Assembly (NCBI GenBank): GCA_008694505.1
Contig: VZDJ01000046.1
Coordinates: 3,187,959 to 3,251,958, forward strand
DNA length: 64,000 nucleotides
Origin: Cyanoderma ruficeps
Lineage: Eukaryota; Chordata; Aves; Passeriformes; Timaliidae
Direction of reading: 5' to 3'
Positions 32,901-44,983 of the stretch are shown piece after piece. The notes under the pieces were generated by a model. That model did not search any database. It was not told the DNA's origin and saw only the letters and a list, made by a program, of their open reading frames with translations. A program made the position numbers and the translations under genes. Position 1 is the first letter of the stretch, and each line of letters starts with the position of its first letter.

Positions 32901-35690
32901 TGGGTGCTGTGTGGGTTCTCTCTTGATGCAAGCAAAAGCAGGAGGAGCAATGGGATACCTGCTGTGATAGCAAGGACATTTTTCTGAGGTGAATCAAAAA
33001 AATTTCAGCACACGCTCTTGCAGCTGCATGGAAAGAAAAACTTATAATTGTATTGGGTTTTATGTTTACAATAAATAGATACACATTACCTAAAGTGTCG
33101 TAATCAGCTGAGGGCAACCTGAATTACAAAAATACATAAAATCAAGACAGCTCTACATTAATTTCTTCAACATAAATTGTTGTGCTCTTGTATCAGTGAA
33201 TTTTAAATATTATATTGTAGGCTCTCTCTCTTGGAGTATTCATTATATTCTAAAAGCTCTGTCTAGAGGAAACCTCTATCTCAGCAAAGTCAAAAGTATG
33301 AAGCAAGTGGCAAATCCCACAACAATGGGCATAAGAATAACTAGAGGCTTTTTAAGGAGACTTTAGGGAAAAGGTAACAACCTTTGCAATATTTCTGGTT
33401 AAGACCATTCAGGTTTCCTTGAATCCTTAGGCTACCACCTCAGCTAATAAGGATGTGTATTTCTTGACTTTTCTTTCTGCTATTATTTGTTACTTCAGCT
33501 GTTTTATTAAAAAGACTTCTCACAGCTGAACACTTGTCCTTAATCACCTCTTGCCAACATGTCAGAGGCAGACTGACTAATGGCATAGCTGGATATGAGG
33601 GTATGGCTGGAGATCCTCTCCTGACTGGCTCTAGGTATCCAGGTTAGGGAATTTTACATCTCTGTCCTGGCAAGCAGTGCTGGGGAAGACTAAAACATTG
33701 CTTCCTTGGCCTCATAGCAAGGCCCAGCTTTACCTTGTGTGCTTGATGGAGTAGTTTGAATATATCCTTCTGTACTGCAAGGAACTGAGCTCTCAGCGAG
33801 TGTTCAGAGGGGAGTGGGGACACATGAACTACACAGGCTGATGGTAAAAATCCACTTCTCCCTGAGTCTGAGATCTGATTTCAGAGCCTGAGTGAGGCCA
33901 GTGGCGACTTTTCCCACTCATTTTTGCAGGGCAAGAACATTTTAAATGGCTCAAGGCTGAGCACTGCAGGCTGGCCAAAGTTTCCAAACCAGTTGGCTGA
34001 AGTGGAGCCTGGACAGTGCAGCTACACCTGTGAAATGAAGGTTCTCCTTCTGCTTTGGCTTTCAGACATCCTCACTCAGGAGCAGAAACGCTTGGGAAGC
34101 AAACCAGCAATGTGTCTGCTGTCTGTGCACTTGCTCTCTACCAAAGAGGGAGTCAGCCAAGCCTGGAGTTCATTCTGTCTTGGCCAATAGTTAATAATAA
34201 CCCTGCAACAGCTTCTTTTTCTTTTTTTTTCTTTTCGTTGTTGAAAATTAAGGGTGGATGAATGGCCTGGATAAAATTAGAAATCTCTTCCTGAAAGGCT
34301 GAGCTGAGTTTACAAAGTTACAGCTCCACAGATATCCCAATGCAGCTGGGGAGTCCCAGCTGCTCTCTGAAGGGTGAATAGCTGATAACAAAGTGCAAAT
34401 GTGTGCTCTGGGTCAGGGGTGCCCCACCCATCGTGCTGCCTTCACATCACAGCAGCTTTGAGGAGGTGGATGGGGTGATTTCACCTTCCATCACTGCCAG
34501 GACAGGCCGGAGCTGTAGCAGGGAAGTGCCCTGTGAGGTGTTAAGAGATGGGGGCTGATGGGGTTGGATTTTGGATGTTCATTGGGTGGGCCAGATCAAA
34601 GTAGAGGAAAGAAACACAGGCTTGGGAAAGAATTTGAGTTCCTTTGAACGTGATGCCCAGGTACCTGCTGGACAGGGAACTTTCTACATGTGGATAGCCA
34701 GGCAGAAAATTGGGAGGCATCCCATCTAGCAAGTACTGTGACTCCTCCCAGGGCCTTCTGCCTGGCTTTGATCCACTCTGGCTGTTTGTCCTGGAGGCTG
34801 CATGGTGAAGTGGTGCCCATGTTTGGAGTGACCCCAGCCCTGAAGGTCTTTATAAAAAACTGTTTTTTTCATAACTGTGAGACCCAGAGCTCTCAAGAGT
34901 CTCATCCATGAGAGAGGTTAACAAGAGGCTCTCTGTGGCAAACCCCACTTCCATTTCCATGTCTTTTTTGGGTGAGGGGTGTAAAGTCACAGCTGGATAT
35001 GACTGAGCTGCTGTGACACACCAGGTGTGCCCTTCAGCTGGGTGCTCCCACATCCTTCCCACCAGTGAGGCTGAACATGTGAGCTCAAACCAGGCTGACT
35101 CAAGACGGACAACAGTTGGCAGTAGCTGCTTAAACCATTTTAATTCTAATTTGATGGTGCCACCTCATCTCTGGTGAACGTGGGCTCTAAGCCATTGACT
35201 TACATGCATTATTTGGATTGTGCTGGTGTCTAAAATGATCCACTGAGGTCAGTGGAGATGATGTGCACCAGCTCAGTATCAAGCCCAGCACCTTCTGCAG
35301 AGTATTAACATTTATATCCTCTCTGGAAAGGATGGAGAAAGCACAGGTCACCTTCCAAATGAGGTATTAATAAAATTTCCCCAAACAAAACAGTGCAAAT
35401 TTGATACCTAGAAGGTCTGACTGTTGGTTTCAAAAGTCATTCTGAACCCTTATATAACAGTGCAATTAGCTGATACTATAACCTTGTTATGTACCTGCTG
35501 GAACACAACAGCTCCTTTGAAGCAATTCGGATCTATTTTGTAATTATAGAATTAGGCCACATGCCGTACTTGGGAAATTGTGCAAAGGGGGAAACTTTCC
35601 ATTTCAAAGTGACTGAGAGCTTCAGTGGCTACAGGCATTTTTTTTTTTCCCACTGACCAGCAATTAAAAAATGTAGAACTCTTCAATACA

Positions 35691-35825
35691 TCACTTTTTG
35701 GCTGAGTTAAACACCCCAGGAATCTCCAAGGGGGTCTGCAATGTGCTGACAATAAAGAAATTTCCTGGGACGGTGCAGAACTTGCTCTGCACATTGTCAA
35801 ATGTGATGGGATCCGGCACCTCCAG
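35691..35825 (-). CDS. gene 2, terminal exon with stop
   Basis: 135 bases: acceptor CTCTCCTTCCATTGCAG, then 44 codons and a TGA stop, phase 0. The peptide (for example LEVPDPITFDNVQSKFCTVP, then GNFFIVSTLQTPLEIPGVF) has the mixed composition of a real folded protein rather than of translated intron. It joins in frame to the exon at 36738-36834. I do not recognise the family. The short size and Pro/Tyr/Thr-rich peptides recall small ciliary or sperm axonemal proteins, but that is only an impression. Confidence 0.5.
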   Translation of the reverse strand: MEVPDPITFDNVQSKFCTVPGNFFIVSTLQTPLEIPGVFNSAKK

Positions 35826-36737
35826 CTGCAATGGAAGGAGAGCAGAAAAAAATGGTTAAGAATGTCTTAAATAATCCAATCACATTGGTTTCAGGGTTTT
35901 TTTGCAGGCAATCCAGAATTACCACAGCTGGATTTTCATCTTGGCTCACACTTTTGTGTGTCTTCCTCTTTAGGGGGATGGAACGGTCCTGCCTAGGGTG
36001 TGACACAGGGCTGGTTAGGACATCTCAGCTTTTGGAGTGTCTGGTGGCAGCTCAGCACTGTTCGATGTGCAGGATCATCAAGAGGAATTGCTGGGATGAA
36101 AAACAAGTTTGGTGGGCCCCAGTTATGGTGAAACACAAGGAGAAAATGAGCTGGTTCTTAGTTTCGGTGGGGAATTTAGACAGGCCTCCAAAATGGGACA
36201 AAGACCTCCAGAGCTCAGAGCCTGAGGTGAGATTTGCAGGATATGACAGTCACCTGCATTGGATTTGGTGTCCTCAGCCTTTTTTATGTCAAAGTCCATC
36301 CCAGACTCCTCTCATCTAAAATGGGCACCAAAGCAGAAGAAAGTGGGAGGTCTTTGCAGGGATCTGTTTTTCCCCATTGTCTCCAGTGGGAGTCCTGTGT
36401 GAGGTGTTCCGAAAGACAACAGCAGCCCAGATATCTTTCACTGGGTGACACCTGTCCCCAACCTTGTTTCCAGCTCATCAGCCGTAGGAGCCCCAGCCCT
36501 GCCACTGAAGGGAGACATGAACANCCTGCCACTGAAGGGAGGCATGAACACAACAGAGCCCCAACTTTTTCCCTTGCGAAGGACAAACTTGTTCTCATCT
36601 CCTGAGCAATCTGGGTTTGGGGAATGGTTGTGTTTCCTAGCTGGGATCTATACCAAACATTGCCCTTCTGGATACGTCATGCGTGATGTGAGGGGGACAC
36701 AGATTTTGAGCAAGACACCCTGATCCCCAGTGCCCAC
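35826..36737 (-). other. gene 2 intron 3
   Basis: Contains a single N at 36524 flanked by a 26-base duplication. No other element seen. Confidence 0.4.
36498..36550. repeat. 26-bp direct duplication around a single N
   Basis: Positions 36498-36523 and 36525-36550 are identical except for one base. The N at 36524 lies exactly between them, which points to an unmerged contig overlap rather than a biological repeat. Confidence 0.75.
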
Positions 36738-36834
36738 CTTCAAGAGTCTCGGTTTGGGTGTAAGAGGGCAGTGGTTTGTGGTTTGGAATTTGGCACTGCT
36801 GGGGCTGTATGACCTGTGATAGCCTGAGACATCC
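36738..36834 (-). CDS. gene 2, exon 3
   Basis: 97 bases between the acceptor CTGCTCCCAAAGCAG and the donor GAAG|GTGGGC. The first base completes a lysine codon begun in the exon at 41886. Then 32 codons follow, ending in phase 0 (including SGYHRSYSPSSAKFQTTNHC and PLTPKPRLLK). Phases agree with both neighbours. Confidence 0.4.
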
Positions 36835-37620
36835 CTGCTTTGGGAGCAGTGAAAAGACACTCAAAGGAGTTAAGCTGTGGGATGTCTTTGTGGGAGGGTT
36901 TTGAGGATGGGCTGCAGGAAACCATAGGACTCCCAGGAAACCAAGCTCCAGCCCTCAGTCCCTGCATTTGAAGCCTGGCCCAAACTCTAAATGGAAAGGA
37001 TTGTTTCTCTTGACATCAGTGCTCTGGAGGGATGAATCCTCAGCCTGGATGAAAGCTGAGCTGCCAGCCCAATTGTCATTCATCACACGGCACAGAAATG
37101 TCATTTTTTAATGATCAGGCTTCCCTCTGGAGGCTGTGCTGAAGCGATTCCTTGACTGAATGTCTCAGAAGATGTGCTCCAAGGGGGGAGTGTCTCTGGT
37201 GGCATAAATCCTCATTTCCTCATTATCTGGGCATTAGTGGAAGCAGGTCACTTTCTGCACAGTACTTTTGAGAGTGTATTTGCATATAGATACAGTGGGT
37301 CAGATTCTGGTGCTGGTTTAAATCCTGAGTAAGTTCATTAACAATTGTGCATTAAACCATGCTATTTGTGAAGTCTGAACCTTCTGAACACAAAAAGGCC
37401 ATAGCCAGGGTCTTGCAAAACAGCAAACGAATGCAAAAATACATCTGGGACCTGTACAGTGTATTTCAGCAAATTGTCCCCATCCAAGATTAACTTTTGC
37501 CTGTCTAAAGCTGTATATTTTTTTAAAAACTTGTGCATGGACACAATCTTTTCTGTTAAGCAAAGCTCTGCAAATTATTCATATGAACTAATCTGACCTG
37601 CCTAATAGCCTGGAATATGA

Positions 37621-37650
37621 CACACACACACACACANNNNNNNNNNNNNN

Positions 37651-37678
<28 letters not shown>
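37621..37678. repeat. compound (CA)n/(AT)n microsatellite with gap
   Basis: Eight CA units, 14 undetermined bases, then 14 AT units. The true length is unresolved. Confidence 0.95.
37637..37650. other. assembly gap, 14 N
   Basis: A small gap inside the compound microsatellite. Confidence 1.
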
Positions 37679-37683
<5 letters not shown>

Positions 37684-39244
37684 TCTACATGTATGCACAT
37701 ACAGACTCCACAGAAAAGCTGTTTGCTAGGAGAGGATACAGCATTCCCCCCACCAAATCTACTTTTTCCCTGCCAGATTTACTGAAGGATTTTCCTTGTT
37801 ATGTCCTGCTGAACTGTCATGGCAAGAGGACCTTGAAGATGAAGTCAAGCATGAGGTTTAACTGTACCCATTTTGGCAGCCCTAGAGGGCCTTTAGTGCT
37901 TTTCTTCAAGTTGCTCCAAAGGTTTTCTTCTGTGTCACCAAGGAGAGTCCTGCAAAGGAGCAAGGGAGTTTGCCAGCCTGATAACCTGGGATACACAGAG
38001 GAAATGGAAAGCACAAACTTCCCTGTGTACCTGACTCTCTCTCCCTGGTGCAGAAAATCTGTCCCTCCCCTGAGTCCCTGAAACATGCAGAGCATCTCCC
38101 AAGAGTCCTGAGGTCTGTGCTATAGGACACCCCTATGAAGAGAAGTTACCAGAGGTCAAAAAGTGCTGAAATCTGACTGACCCTAGAGATGAAGGGGAAG
38201 TAAATGTGGGAAAGGGTATGAAACAGTGAACAGTGGCAGGAAAAAAAAATCAGGTTTTCCCTCTTACAATTTTAAATAAATTATTTACATAGCCATGTAT
38301 TTCATGGGGCTGTTGCTGTCCTTGAGAGCTCTTTCAGCTCATGAGGGCAAAGGGGACATGAGGGCTCTGGAAAAAGGGATTATTTATGTGGGTATTACTG
38401 CAAGCATCCCATTTCCTTGGGAAGATCTCTGAAAGGGCAAGTTTTGCATTTTTTTTTTTTTTTTTAAGAAAAGCTTCCTGCTCTTACCCCAGAGCCTAGA
38501 TCTCTGCAAACTGAGGACCAGAGTCCCTTTGCCATGTGTGTGGTTCCTTTGTGCTCTCCAGTATCACCTGGCTGTTTGGATACTGTCCCTGGGGAGGGAT
38601 TTTGCATTCAATGATGAGGATCCTCAGTTCCCCAGTTTTTTTCCTGCCCCATTGCTTTGATCAGCTGAGCTGTTTTTGAGACAAGGCTTGACCCCACACC
38701 AGGGATGTCCTGGCAGGGCCTGGCTGGGACCCAGCTGGAGGATCAGAGAGCAACCCTGGGCTCCCTCAGGACGTGCCAAGCAAATCTTAGCTCAGCAGAG
38801 AAAATGGCCACAGCATGTGCTTTGCAATGCTCGTGCCAGCTGAAACACAACCACGAAGCTGCTCGCTTCTTGTTTGCCCAACAGCCCCCACAAAGCTAGG
38901 GGATGCCGTAAGAAAAGCTGGAAAATTGCAATACTTCATCTTCTACCCACTTCTGCTGTCAGCCTCTAGCTTGAGGCCTGAGCTTTCAAGGCAAGGCACA
39001 AGTGATTGGTTTCTACAGGGCCAGGCAGTGAACGCACACAGGTTTATTTGTGCCTAAGCAGCACGGAGATCACGGGGTGGAGGTTTGTCACTGTGATTCT
39101 GATGGGGTTGCATCCAGATCAGTGCTGTGCAGAGCTGGAGGCTGGGGGGTTGCAGAAACATGTGGATAACATGCTCCTGCTCACTCTGAGCAGAGACCGA
39201 GCCTGGGGTCCCAGCACCACATTCCCAGGAGGCAGGAAGATGCA

Positions 39245-39375
39245 GATTCTTGGATGTAATAATCATAAGAAATAATAATTGTAGTTATAAATTATTATAA
39301 CTGGTATACACTACTACTATTTATATATCAATTATTATCCTAATAATAATAATAATATTTTACTAATAATTGTGT
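39245..39375. repeat. AT-rich tract with AAT/ATT repeats
   Basis: About 130 bases nearly devoid of G and C, with six uninterrupted AAT units near 39342-39359 and partly self-complementary sequence around 39273-39330. Confidence 0.75.
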
Positions 39376-40611
39376 GATCGCTTCTGGACCTCCTGACCAA
39401 TACAGGCTGAAGGCAGTCCTTCCCCAAGAAATAATTGTTCTGTACTCTGACTGGAAGTCAAGAAGTGGAAAAACACAGGATTATAGTAACTTCAGAGATA
39501 ACTATGGGATAGGCTTCCATATAGAGATGGAAAGCTCTTCTCCAACCACAGTCTAGTGCCCCCAGGGGACTCTCCCTACAGGGCTGTGGTTTAAATCTGT
39601 GTTGATATTTCTGTGCCAGGGCTGGTGTTCCCCAGCAATATCTCTGTGCTGAATAAGCCCTTGGCTCCTCCGGTCTCCTCTTGGGTGACAGTGGCTCGGT
39701 GTGGCAGTCTGTGTCTCGCCAGGATCGGCTCAGCGGGCGCTGCGCTGCTGCACCGGCCACGGTCTCTCCATCTGTTTGGATCCGTTCTTTCCTGGGGAGA
39801 GTTTAGTTTTCCTTGCCTTAAAAGGAGACAGCCTTCACCACTGATATATCTTCTCCCCTTGCTCCTCACCGTAGTTTTCATCAGCTGATGGCACATCTGT
39901 ATTCCTGGGAAACTGAGCTGTCCTCAACATCCCATTCCTCTCTGTCTCCTGCTCTGCAGGCAGTGATGTATCTTTGCCAATTTACTGAGGAATTAGCTGG
40001 GGATAAGGATCTGTGTACACTTTATACTTTGGTTCCCAACACCCACCATTAATAATGAGCATGTCCTTTATGACCTGAGCCTTGTTTTAAGTGAATGCAA
40101 AATATTGTCCCTTTCCTTGGTGATCCATAGCCCTGGCAGCGACGCTCTGTTATCTGGAAGGATTCCAAGTGTTTTGGAGCAATGCACTGGAATACATCAC
40201 AAATGAACCAGTTTTGCTTGTCTAAGTTTTGTCTCTGGGGACTTGGGAGGGATGGCAGGGGAGGAGAGGGATGAATATTTATTAGCTTTTAATCAAAGAA
40301 AGTGCTCTCTGTAAGCAGACAGGCTACTGTCTGTATCTGATCCAAGAGAGACATCAAGATCCCTGTTCTTTGCTGTGCTGCAGCTCGTGCCCCTCTGAGC
40401 TGAGCAAACGGGTTGAGAAGCACTCCAAGAGGTGCCTGTCTCTGTTTAGGTTTTGCTGCATCTGGATTTTCCTGGCCACGCTCACCCAGGATTTTCCTGG
40501 AAAAAAACCAGTCACTGGATGAGCAGAGATGCACAGCAAAGTGCACGTGCCATGACCCTGAGAGAGGAGGTGAATTTTGGGTAAGTTTGCACACATTTGA
40601 GCAGCCTGGCC

Positions 40612-40699
40612 AAGGAGAAGGTGTCCCTGCCCATGGCAGGGATTGGGAACAAGATGATCTTTAAGATCCCTTTTTTAAGCCCAAGCCATTCTGTGATTC
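40612..40699 (+). mobile_element. CR1 LINE 3' end fragment
   Basis: Plus-strand CR1 tail: ctgcccatggcagggattgg, aacaagatgatctttaagatccc and caagccattctgtgattca, ending in an ATTCTGTG-type octamer. It is the only plus-strand CR1 of the window. Confidence 0.88.
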
Positions 40700-41885
40700 A
40701 GACAGTTTGTACACTGATTGTACATCCTGGGTACCCTGAATAACCCCTCCAGACGCCATCCTGGATACCCTGAGCAGGGAAAAATAACACCTCTCAAGTA
40801 GAAAAGAGAAAAGATATGAAGCAGCAGAGAACTGGAGCTGTGGAGCAGAGCTGAGCTCAGAGTCAGGGTTTTATGGAAGTGTTTGCCAGACTCAGCCTCT
40901 GGTCCTGTAGTCTTAACCTGCTGGGAGTGGGATGAAAAGTCAGCAGGGATACACCATCCCTTTGCATGGCACAGTGTCAGGATAAAAGGTTTGTATCCTG
41001 CTGCTCTGTGATGCAGGAATTCTGTGCAGACCCACAAAGGGGGTTTAAAGGTAGGACCCCAATGCTTGGTTCACGCTTGGGTGTGCCCACTTGAAGACCT
41101 CCGTGTCATGAGAGGACAGGCACCAATGGGGAGCCCCAAATCTCTGAGGCAACATTCATAATTCTGCACTAAGCCAGGCACCAGGCATTCACAATGGTCC
41201 ATACTGTTAAATTGTCATCAAGCTCCTTGGCACGGCATCCTCCTCTCCCAGAGAGGGCCTGGGGACTCTTCAAGGGCTGGCATGGGGCAGGGACCAGCCC
41301 CAGCTGTCAGCATGGCTGAGGCCACCCTGGTTAGGGTTTGGAGAGGAGAAGAGGGTTTGGTTTGTAGGCCTGTGTTGTGCCATCCAGCTGCACAACCGCT
41401 CTTAGCCCCTTTTATTTACTGGTATAGACGTGGTCTCCTTGTGCAGCAAAACCCTGACTGAAACCGAGGGACCACATATCCCACCCTCTTGGAAATGCAG
41501 CTGCCCAACTAAAAACATCTGGTAGGAGCCCTGAGTTTGTGAGGGGCCAAAGAGAAAATGCCAACAAACGACGTTGGAGGGATCAGTTCAGATCAAGCCA
41601 AGGCTGGATCACTCCTGAGCAGTTTGGGGCTGAATTTTACCCTAAGAGACCATTGCAGGACCAAAGTCTTGGCCATGTGCTGTCTCTTTCTGCCACACTG
41701 CCCAGGCTGCCTCTGTGGCTGCTGCCTCAGCATCTCACACAACTCTCCAGGCAGAGGGGGATGGCCACACCAGTACCTCTGTTACAGACCAGGAGCTGAG
41801 GGGTTAAGTGACTGGGAGCTTTGGCATATCAGAGAAAAAAATCTCCCAAATCCCAGGGCAGGTGTTAGCCAGAGATTTCTCTTAC

Positions 41886-41929
41886 TTCCCAGCTGGAATG
41901 TCTACCCCACCAATGTTCCAGCAGAGGAC
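41886..41929 (-). CDS. gene 2, exon 2
   Basis: 44 bases with the acceptor GTGCTCCTGCACCAG and the donor GGAA|GTAAGAG. Starting in phase 0 it reads 14 codons (VLCWNIGGVDIPAG) and two bases of a lysine codon completed by the next exon. A second frame is also open, so the choice rests on the neighbours' phase. Confidence 0.35.
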
Positions 41930-44923
41930 CTGGTGCAGGAGCACAGCTGCAGCTTTTTAGGCTGCCTCAGATGTGGACTGAGGGCTCTCTCTGCAGCAGG
42001 ACGTCCTGGGGGTGGGAAGGGGCTGTGTGTGCCTGAATACAAAAGAGGCAAATATTTTTCTTATTTCCCAAAGCACACTTCCGTCAGCGCTCGCTCTCCC
42101 ACCTAGGAAGCGTCCATGCAGGAGGTCTTCTCCTGACCAGAACAGACTGGGGACGCTGACAGGGCAAAGCCTGTGAACATCTGGTATAAACAAAGTCAAG
42201 CCTCTGATTCAGAAAGAGCCACACAAAAGAGCCCAGGCACTCCAGTGACAATTCATGGAGCACAATGTCCCTGATCACTGACTCCCCTGGGCTTGCATCA
42301 GGGCAGCTGCAGATGTCCCGCAAAGACCAGCAGTGTGACAAGAGCATCATTACAGAGCTGAGAAAGGCAGGCTCAGATGGCTTGGGAGTGATCACAGGGA
42401 AGCAATAAAACAACCTCCAGATTTGCATCAGAGCGGTGTCAGGATTGTACCCAAGTCCAGGGCAGGGGGAAATCACATCCTTGGCACTAGGAGTGCAGTG
42501 AATGTCAAAGTAAATTCATAATTAATGTTGCACAGTAAAAAAAAAAGGCAAAACTTTCAGCATCTTTGACTTGTGGGTTTGCCTTGAGATGTTGGTGTTT
42601 GGGACAAAGGTTTGGCAGCAGGCAGTGTGGTGGGGTCCTGCTGGGACATGCTGGGGGACACATCTCCCTTCTCTTCAAACAGCCCAAATGGATGAAGGGG
42701 ACTACAACCAAGGGCCCATCAGCACCTTGCAGGAGACAGGACCAAGATCCTGAGGCACCAAGGGAAGGTCCCATGCCCCCTCAGAGCGAGCTGTCAGCTC
42801 AGCCTCAAGATATCTCAGAGCTCTGCCATGTCTGGCTGTTTGAGAAGCCCCATGCATTTGGCTCTTGCACACAGCCATGCCAGACTGTCCTTTCCCTGGC
42901 GTTTCTGTCCTGCCTCAGCCTTCTCCTGCTGCCTTTTCCTGAAGCTGCTCCTCAGAGCAGCCTGTCTCCTCTCACAGCACCTTCTGCAGAGCCACACCAC
43001 AGCTCATCCATCTCCTGCCAGCACTGCTGGATGGCAGCTCTGACTAAACAGCAGCTTCCAGCCTCCTAACAAGGTCATGGGGAATCAGAGTTTTCTGGAT
43101 CAGGGAAAAATGTCAGACCCTCCTGCCTTACCACCAGACCTTTTTTTGCTCCCATTTATCTTCTTTTGCTTTTCCAGGGGGATTCAGGGGCTCTTTGCTA
43201 CGCTGCCAAGACACTGCTGTAGCAGAGAAATGGAAGAAATCTGGGTGATACATGAACTGATGCCACTTTTGGAAGTTTCAGAAACTAAACTTCCCAGGGA
43301 AGAGCTTTAGCCTTTTAAGTTTTGGGCTGGCTTCCCTGTGGGGGAGGTGCGAGGCTGAGGCTGTCAGCTGGGAGTGTTTACCCTGTATGGAGCATGGGTC
43401 ACTCCTGAGATCAGCACAGCTCGTGTTCAATCCAGGTGCACATTCCCAAATGGATTTGCTTCAACCTATGGAATCCTGCCTTTGTGCCGGGATTTCTGGA
43501 GCTCATGCTTGGGGAGCCAGCAGTGTGTGCACAGTGGTGTTGGTGACACGAGATATGACACCTGCAAGAGGAGATGGCTCTTTAGGGAGCCTGTCCCCTG
43601 AGAGGCTGGGCAAGGTCTGGATCAAAGCCTGGGGATGTGTGATAATCAGCCTTTTAGGAGCTGTAATCCCACTGAAAGATTTTTTTCCTCCCGTTCAGCT
43701 GGAGGGCTCAGGCTCAGGTGTGAAATGTCAGACATGGGTGCTAAGCAATTGAAGAGGGTGTTGTAAACCACGCTGGGGTTTTGCTGTTCCATTTCCTTTA
43801 TGCCTCCTGTGTGGCTTGGTGTGTGGCTCAGGGGCCTTTTGTGACCTCACAGGCTCTGACATTTCCTAAACATATTCTCTGCACCTTCTTGGTAAGGTTC
43901 TTTTGACTTCCAAATGTCTCAGGTGAAAAGTTTTTATGCATAAATATAGGCTTTATTTGGCACTCCCTTGAGCGAAAAAAAATAAGGAAGAAAAAGAAAA
44001 AGATAAGTAAATTTTGATGCAGTGTTTTACCTAGTGCTTTATTTTTAGGAGGATAATTTCATAGAATCACAGGTTGGAAGGGACTTAAATGATGAGCTGG
44101 TTCAATCTTATTTGACAAAAGATGGCCCAGCTGAATCTTAAATGTGTCCAACACTGGGGAATCCAGCTCTTCCCTGGGGAGACTATTCCAATGGCTGATT
44201 GTTCTCATCGGAATGGGATGAATTGGTGATACAAAACCCGAGAATAAACCAAATGAAATGCCGTAAAACACTTCATTCCTCAGGGAACAACAATCCCCCC
44301 AAACGACCCAGAGGCAGCAGCACATCCTGTCAGCGGAGGGCAGAAGGACATTAGAAATGCAGGGCATGTACAGGCAGCAGGGCATTAATCACCCCCGGGG
44401 GATTTACAGACAATCCCCATGGCGGAGAAGAGGCATCAGATCCAGCAGGGAAGGACTGAGGCAGGACACAGCCGGAGCTAGAGCAGAACGACCCCTCCCT
44501 CTCCCATCAGAGACTGCTCTGCGGACAGGCTGATGTTAATCCCACCCGAGCGTGCACAGGACAGCACTGGGCAGTCCCAAAAAAAGCTTTTCTCTGGCCT
44601 GACCAGCAACATTTCATCACTTGTCACCCAGCCCTCTGCGAGTTCTCACGCTGTGTCACTGGCACGGCGGCTGCAGTGGGAGCCTCAGCGGGGAGATGTT
44701 AATGAAAATCATCTATCAAAGGCAGGGCAGGACTCGAGGCAGATAGATGAGGGCACCGAGAGTGAGACTGTGCTCCCAAGTGTGGGAGGTGCTGGGGGAA
44801 GCCTTTGCAAGGAGCCTGTTTTTCACTGCAAGGCTTTTGTCTCCTAGCCCACACCTGGGTGGAGGGGACAGGGCCTCCAAGCAGTAGGGGTTGGTGGTGG
44901 TGGGCTTAGGGTTGGACACTCAC
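41930..44923 (-). other. gene 2 intron 1
   Basis: Contains a CR1 copy (44058-44235) and a purine tract (about 43975-44010). Otherwise unique. Confidence 0.35.
44058..44235 (-). mobile_element. CR1 LINE, 5'-truncated 3' end
   Basis: Reverse-complement CR1 terminus (CATAGAATCACAGGTTGGAAGGG), then ggacttaaatgatgagctgg and a diverged body (tccagctcttccctggggag). Minus-strand copy, older than the others. Confidence 0.88.
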
Positions 44924-44983
44924 CTGTTTCCCAGCTGAAGTTGTGGGGAAAACTGTGCTCTCCTCTCCAAGGGCATGGCTCAT
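44924..44983 (-). CDS. gene 2, exon 1 with start codon (tentative)
   Basis: Twenty codons (MSHALGEESTVFPTTSAGKQ) run from an ATG to a consensus donor (ACAG|GTGAGTGT), phase 0, as the exon at 41886 needs. The frame stays open for nine codons upstream and then meets a stop. A TATA-like ATAAATAG lies about 40 bases upstream of the ATG, rather close for a leader. The start exon could instead lie elsewhere. With the other three exons the product would be about 111 residues. Confidence 0.3.

Larger units (their letters stand above)
24392..35690. other. 11-kb presumed intergenic region between gene 2 and gene 1
   Basis: It holds a CR1 copy (25412-25640), an LTR-like element (26525-26990) with an internal purine repeat, and otherwise unique sequence with scattered AT-rich stretches (for example 33000-33500). 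No phase-consistent exons were found. An ATTAAA polyadenylation signal on the minus strand at 35139-35144 could end gene 2. Confidence 0.4.
36835..41885 (-). other. gene 2 intron 2
   Basis: Contains the (CA)n-gap-(AT)n tract at 37621-37678, an A/T-trinucleotide-rich patch at 39245-39375 and a CR1 copy at 40612-40699. No further phase-compatible exon found. Confidence 0.35.

Noticed and set aside
41558..42106. 182-codon plus-strand open frame
   Set aside because: No supporting signals. It overlaps, on the other strand, the better-supported gene 2 exon at 41886-41929.
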